This document shows, in pieces, positions 59,337-64,000 of a stretch of 64,000 bases of DNA. Position 1 is the stretch's first letter. Each line of letters begins with the position of its first letter. Below the pieces are notes generated by a model. It was not told where the DNA came from. It saw only the letters and a list, made by a program, of their open reading frames with translations, and did no database searches. The stretch comes from Riptortus pedestris (taxonomy: Eukaryota > Arthropoda > Insecta > Hemiptera > Alydidae), in assembly GCA_019009955.1 (NCBI GenBank), contig CM032233.1, positions 126,831,001-126,895,000 of the forward strand. Direction: 5' to 3'. Made by a program: the position numbers and the translations under genes.

Positions 59337-62126
59337 CACTTTGACTGCGACTGACGACACGTCAGTTTTGTGAGTTGTTCCCAGGGTTGGGCCCCGACAA
59401 GCGGTCGTCAGGTAATAAGACAAAGTTAAATGGGTGGGGATTGCTCCAGTCTTTCCCAAATTATTCCGTATTTGACTCTAGCACAGTGAAAGAGGTCCTT
59501 GAGAGAATTACTTCTTCGCCGCAAGATTCCCTGTTTTTTTAAAATTGTTTTCGACTATTTTACAAAAAGGTAAGCTTGAATGATTATTTTTTTTAAAGTT
59601 ATCGTTAATAATAATTGCTAATGATAAATATCTATTTAAAAAGTAGCTAAATGAATTAAAACAAGCCTATTTTTTTGGAAAAATATTATTGAAAACCTGA
59701 ATTTATAATTCCAAATTGTTTTATATTTTACGAAATATAAATAAAAAAATCAATAATAATTCATCAATCAGTGATTGTGAACAATGTCTTTATTGTTTAA
59801 TTTTATGGTGTTCTAAGTAAACTTATAATAATAATAATAATAATATAATAATAATATAATGAGAGTTTGACTTTATTTTAAAATATTTTACGTTCATGAG
59901 GATGTTGGCATTTCATAATGAATAGGTGTTCAAAACCGTTAGCTATTGTTAGTGGGTTTATTAGACCCGTTATTTTATTTCAAGAACTTTCACTTCAGGT
60001 AGCAAAAAAAGGTTGAAATGCATTTTGATGGAACTTTTTCTTTATAACTTGAAAAATACAATAATACCTTCTATGCACTCGTTAAATTTAAATAATTAAT
60101 CAGTCATCATAAAAATAAATAAAGAATCATAAAAATAATGTTTACACTAGTGAATTACATTATTAGACTACGGCTAGGGAGTATGGTGCTTTCCCGGCGT
60201 GGTTGACAACAACGTGTCGTTCAGCGGTTTTTTTTCATGGAAAACAATTAAAAGATGATACAATTTATAATATACAGTTAAAGTAAAGTAAAACAAAACT
60301 AATTGAGGCGGTCAACGTAAAAAGGGCGTATGGGCTCATCAGCCCTTTTTACGCAGAACGCTTTATTCAATCCGCCATTTCATATGGAGTTCAGTGGTGC
60401 AAGTTTCATATTCAATATCTTGAAAATTGAAGTTGGCACACCAGTTTTTGTGGGGTAATATCTGCTGGTTTTCATGTCCAGGCCTTGACTTGGGGTTAGT
60501 GGTTATGTTACTATGTGAGTTATGGTTATGTTTTTGATGCAGCTTATTAAGACTGAAAATGAGTTACTTAAGTGAAACTGAAAAGGTTCAAATTAAGAAG
60601 AAAGGACAAGGAAAATAATAAACAAACAGAAAAACAAACATCATGAGGAAGTGAAAATTCAATGGGCCTAGGCTATAAAGGGTAAAAGTGTAAGTGCCAA
60701 AGTTCATTCTGTCATTGATAGCTGCTGTAGTAGTAAATGCTATGAAAATGTACCTTTTGAAAACCAGGTTGAAGCATTTGATGCTTTTTATTGTGGTCAA
60801 TCAAAAAGCCTTCAAGACACTTATTTGGCTTGTTGTTTGGAAAAGTTGGAAGGCCCTAAGAAACAAAGTGTTAACTTGTAAAGACCAAGAGAAAATTTAT
60901 AGAACTACGCAATTTTTGTTGGTGGGAATAAGCTTTTGCTAATCAGTTTGTAGAAGGTTAATACTTAATTTATTTCAAATATCACAGAAACGATTACGTG
61001 TCGTACAGAGCAAACTTCTGAAAAATGAATCTTTTGAAGAAAAGCAAGGTTCTCATAATAATAGACCTCGTAGTATTTCTGAAAATGTTATTTCGCTAAT
61101 GGTGATCATCTTAAGTCAATTCCACATGATGAAAGCCACTATTGTAAGTCTAAAACTAACCTGTTATACTTTGACAACTGCATGCTCAACATTAAAACGC
61201 TATATGAAATGTTCAAGGATTAACAGCAATGGTAGAGTGCAGGCAAACCCCTGCACCCTTTGAAGTTGTTATGGATGCAGAACTTCTTCAAGACTGGGAA
61301 CCATTTTTAAATAATCTATTCCTGAAGAAACCTGTCTCAAGAAACAAAATAAAATTTACTCTAATGAAATAAGTCATTATCAAATCATTGCAAAATGGTG
61401 CTCTGCTGTGATCAAAAAATTATCTTGGACAGTTTGAAGTGTTCAGTTATTGGCGGCCTACTAATCAGATTGGAGATTTTCACAACGTTGCGACTCAAAG
61501 GTGTCATTACCCAGCAGTAAACCAATTTAAAGTTAAAAGTCTTATATCGGTTTTTACAGGAAGAGGATGTGGACTTTATTGAAAATATGATTTCTCAAAG
61601 TTGATAAAGAAAGAGAGATATTGTACTGATTTCAAACAAGCAAACTGAGTTTACTAGGTAGAAGATGTTTTTTTTTTTTCAATTTATTCTTCAAATACAT
61701 GAAAAATCTTTTCATTTTGATGTTTTCCCTGTTTAAAATGTTAAATAATTATTATTGTAACAAATAAATAAGTTATAATCTATTTAATTATATTCTTTTT
61801 AATAACGTTTTTATATAAGAATGTATTCTGGCTAAAAAGGGCGTATAAAGTAACTTATGTTTTTAATTATTACAAAAACACGAGTTGCTTAATTATTTTT
61901 TTTAATTGTTGAATATTTTTTTAATAGGTGTAATATCAATATTTATTAATATTACAAGGAATTATAATTAGTATGACAACAGGAGACAACAATGAAATAT
62001 TCATTTGATATTTTCTCAAAACAAGAGTTTTGCTTATAAGCCCTTTTTACGTAGACCGCCTCAATTAACAAAAAAAAGTTTCCGTCCCACTGAAAAATGT
62101 TGTTGAAAATCACCGCAGTCAACGTG
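59337..62126. mobile_element. piggyBac-type non-autonomous element with nested transposon
   Basis: TTAA at 59333-59336 and again at 62127-62130 flanks inverted termini CACTTTGACTGCGACTGACG and (reverse complement) CACGTTGACTGCGGTGATTT. TTAA targets with CAC..TTGACTGCG ends are typical of piggyBac elements. Without the nested insert (60305-62062 plus 4 bases) the outer element is about 1 kb and has no transposase, so it is a MITE. It lies in the intron between exons 8 and 9. Confidence 0.75.
60305..62062 (+). mobile_element. Unclassified DNA transposon nested in the piggyBac element
   Basis: Inverted termini: GAGGCGGTCAACGTAAAAAG at 60305 and, at the far end, its inverse (CTTTTTACGTAGACCGCCTC). 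AATT at 60301-60304 and 62063-62066 may be the 4-bp target duplication. A hairpin 'gtaaaaagggc...gccctttttac' lies just inside the left end. Degenerate coding text follows ('SKCYENVPFENQVEAFDAFY', 'KRLRVVQSKLLKNESFEEKQ', 'KSIPHDESHYCKSKTN', 'NCMLNIKTLYEMFK', 'NVATQRCHYPAVNQFKVK'). 'SIP.DESHY...KT...YF......LY..F' resembles transposase-like proteins usually annotated as uncharacterised in insects. Many stops. Confidence 0.6.
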
Positions 62127-62130
62127 TTAA

Positions 62131-63110
62131 CTTCAGAGACATGAGAAATGATAACTTTGTTTTGGCCTTACAAAAAGTCTCTTCCAGAGTCAAACCTGCC
62201 AACTTGCTGGGTATTCCCATTGACTGATGGTTCCAGCAAATTTAACCTATCCCACTGTCATATGCCAGTTCCATGTCATTGAAGAAGTGATTCTCATGGC
62301 ATTTTCAAGATTGAGTGAAATGGTCTAATAGAGAAGAGCTGATCTCTGGTAAATTTTGTGTGCAAAATCTTCTCATCTATTTGATTCATATTCCAAACAC
62401 TACTGGTCTCCATACCATTGCTATTGGTTAACTATGCTGCCTAGCTGTTGGTCTATAGCACTCTTTCATGTTTACTCAGACATTGAAATTACCTATTATC
62501 ACCTATAAATTGTCTTTTCCCTTATTGTACTTAGGTATTTCGTCCTACATCTTCACTACACAGAAAGATTCTTTATCTTCATTCTCTTCAGTGGTCTGTA
62601 CTGTGATGAATGATGTATTACAGAATATTATTCCCCTTAGTATGATTCTACAAATCCTTTCAATAGATATAGTAGTATCCCTTTATTTAGATTTTCCTAA
62701 ATATGGGGTCACTCTTGTTCCACCCAGTATCACCATTTATTAGGACGTATTCAATCAGGTAAGTCATATCAATTTCCCCCCAATGGGGATCTTCTCCAGA
62801 GCAATTACAACTGTATTATATTGCATAAAAGTTCTGTTCCCTGTTATAATTGCTCTGCATTTTCCAGGTTCTGATTTTAATTAAGTCCCTTTTGTGTTTT
62901 ACTTTTCTCTATTTTATTTTTCATTTTTTAACTTAACTGGAGGGAAAAAACATTGGCTCAGAGTGCCTTACATACGTTAGGGAGAGATGGAATGACAAAC
63001 TCTATGTGACTTGTGATAACATATTCATGGCTTTTTATGTCATTTTTATTTAAAAATGGTTAAATATTCAACTGGCAAAAAAGTTAACATTAATGTTTCT
63101 TCTATTTCAG
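62131..63110 (+). other. Intron 8 remainder
   Basis: Nothing is recognised. The short hydrophobic ORF at 62468-62743 has no family features and no supporting context. Confidence 0.4.
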
Positions 63111-63198
63111 TCAGAGGGAACTTCTCCAGCAGACTCAAAATATATGGAGAAAATTGACCCGAATGAAGTGTATTCTGCATATATGAAATACCTAAGCA
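63111..63198 (+). CDS. SCAPER-like gene exon 9
   Basis: Acceptor 'ttctatttcag', donor GTAAGT. In phase it reads SEGTSPADSKYMEKIDPNEV, YSAYMKYLS plus one base (phase 1 out). The gene is not finished: there is no stop, and no later exon is seen before the window ends. In SCAPER the coiled-coil and zinc-finger parts would follow. Confidence 0.6.
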
Positions 63199-64000
63199 GT
63201 AAGTTACATTAATACCCTGAAAGTTCCCTGGTGAAGCTTTCTGTTCTATCATTACATGTATTTATTTTAATAATTTTATTCAGTACCAGGATTTAACAAA
63301 AGTCTGTTCATTTTTCACATTTGTATTTGAAATGGGAGGTTGACATTCCTTCTGAGTTCCAATTCTGAGTGTTGTTCAATAAATTTCTTTTAACAGTAGC
63401 ATTAATGGGCCTTGTTATCAGCCATCTATTCATTCTCGTCTACTCTACATTATGAGGCAATTAAGAATAGTTTTCTTAATTTTATAAAGAAATAGGTAAC
63501 TTTAGTTGAGTTACCATAAACACTAGATTTCAAAATTATTTCTGCTTTTTCTTGAGCCATAACCTATGTATGACAAAACCTGGTACTTCATGAGCTCTTG
63601 TGTGAATGGAGTTCAGATTTTAATTTCAATATGGGTAGTCTGCTTATTTACCTATAGAAATATTGTAATGAGAAATGGGACCGGAGCTCCCTCTCTGATC
63701 AAACCATTCCCATTATAGTTTCAATTTTATTAATTTGTTTTTCTTTAGGGGATAAAATCAGTAGGGATAAAATCAAAACCACATAAAAAAATGTATGTGT
63801 CAAATATACTATTGGTAGCCTACCACCACATGATCATCAAATGATTATTAGGGACCAATTAAAAACATGGACATCTCAAGTTGTTGGTTGGTTCTGCCAG
63901 TATAGATACTAATATAATCAACTATGTTGGTCAAAGAGGCTGTCATTACTGGCTGAACATTGAGTTTTATACCTGGCAAGCGCATTCCATGTGACGGTAC
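63199..64000 (+). other. Intron 9, incomplete at window edge
   Basis: No further exon with good splice sites and a matching phase was found. Confidence 0.4.

Noticed and set aside
62468..62743. Hydrophobic ORF as a possible membrane protein
   Set aside because: It lies within an intron, with no family pattern and no start context; probably chance.

Overview
This is AT-rich eukaryotic DNA. It has spliced genes with GT-AG introns, no bacterial-style operons, long TA and CA microsatellites, and a dense crowd of transposable elements. Helitron-type repeats ending in a GC-rich hairpin plus CTAG, a Jockey-type LINE, a Penelope-like element, tRNA-derived SINEs, and Tc1 and piggyBac relics point to an invertebrate, most likely an arthropod. 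I cannot name the species.

Layout. Bases 1-15.9 kb are almost entirely decayed repeats: Helitron-like elements inserted in TA tracts, a G-tract-bearing dispersed family here called family B, one intact SINE, and microsatellites. At 15.9-16.8 kb a deleted Tc1 element sits inside a Helitron copy. At 16.8-20.2 kb there is a Penelope-like element with RT and GIY-YIG remnants, a hammerhead-like motif and a long inverted repeat. From 20.9 to 25.3 kb, on the minus strand, lies the most striking locus: a long ORF made of 88-residue tandem repeats that ends in a divergent Maf-type bZIP domain. At 25.3-26.9 kb is another Helitron-like element, and at 27.2-31.5 kb a near full-length but broken Jockey-type LINE. 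From 31.5 to 43.5 kb the window is again mostly repeats.

From 43.57 kb to the right edge runs a plus-strand, multi-exon host gene. Nine exons can be joined with matching phases, apart from one ambiguous junction, and the gene continues past the window. Its exons 2-3 resemble the SCAPER N-terminal domain, exon 4 carries a PAM2-like motif that would suit poly(A)-binding protein, and exon 6 has a SCAPER-like GWE-V motif. Its introns hold a pyrimidine-rich minisatellite, a second intact SINE, a Helitron-like element, LINE fragments, and a piggyBac-type MITE that itself carries another DNA transposon.

The two cellular genes show no sign of acting together. The main biological interest is the repeat-expanded Maf-like ORF. 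Second come the PAM2-like motif in the SCAPER-like gene and the Penelope/hammerhead complex.
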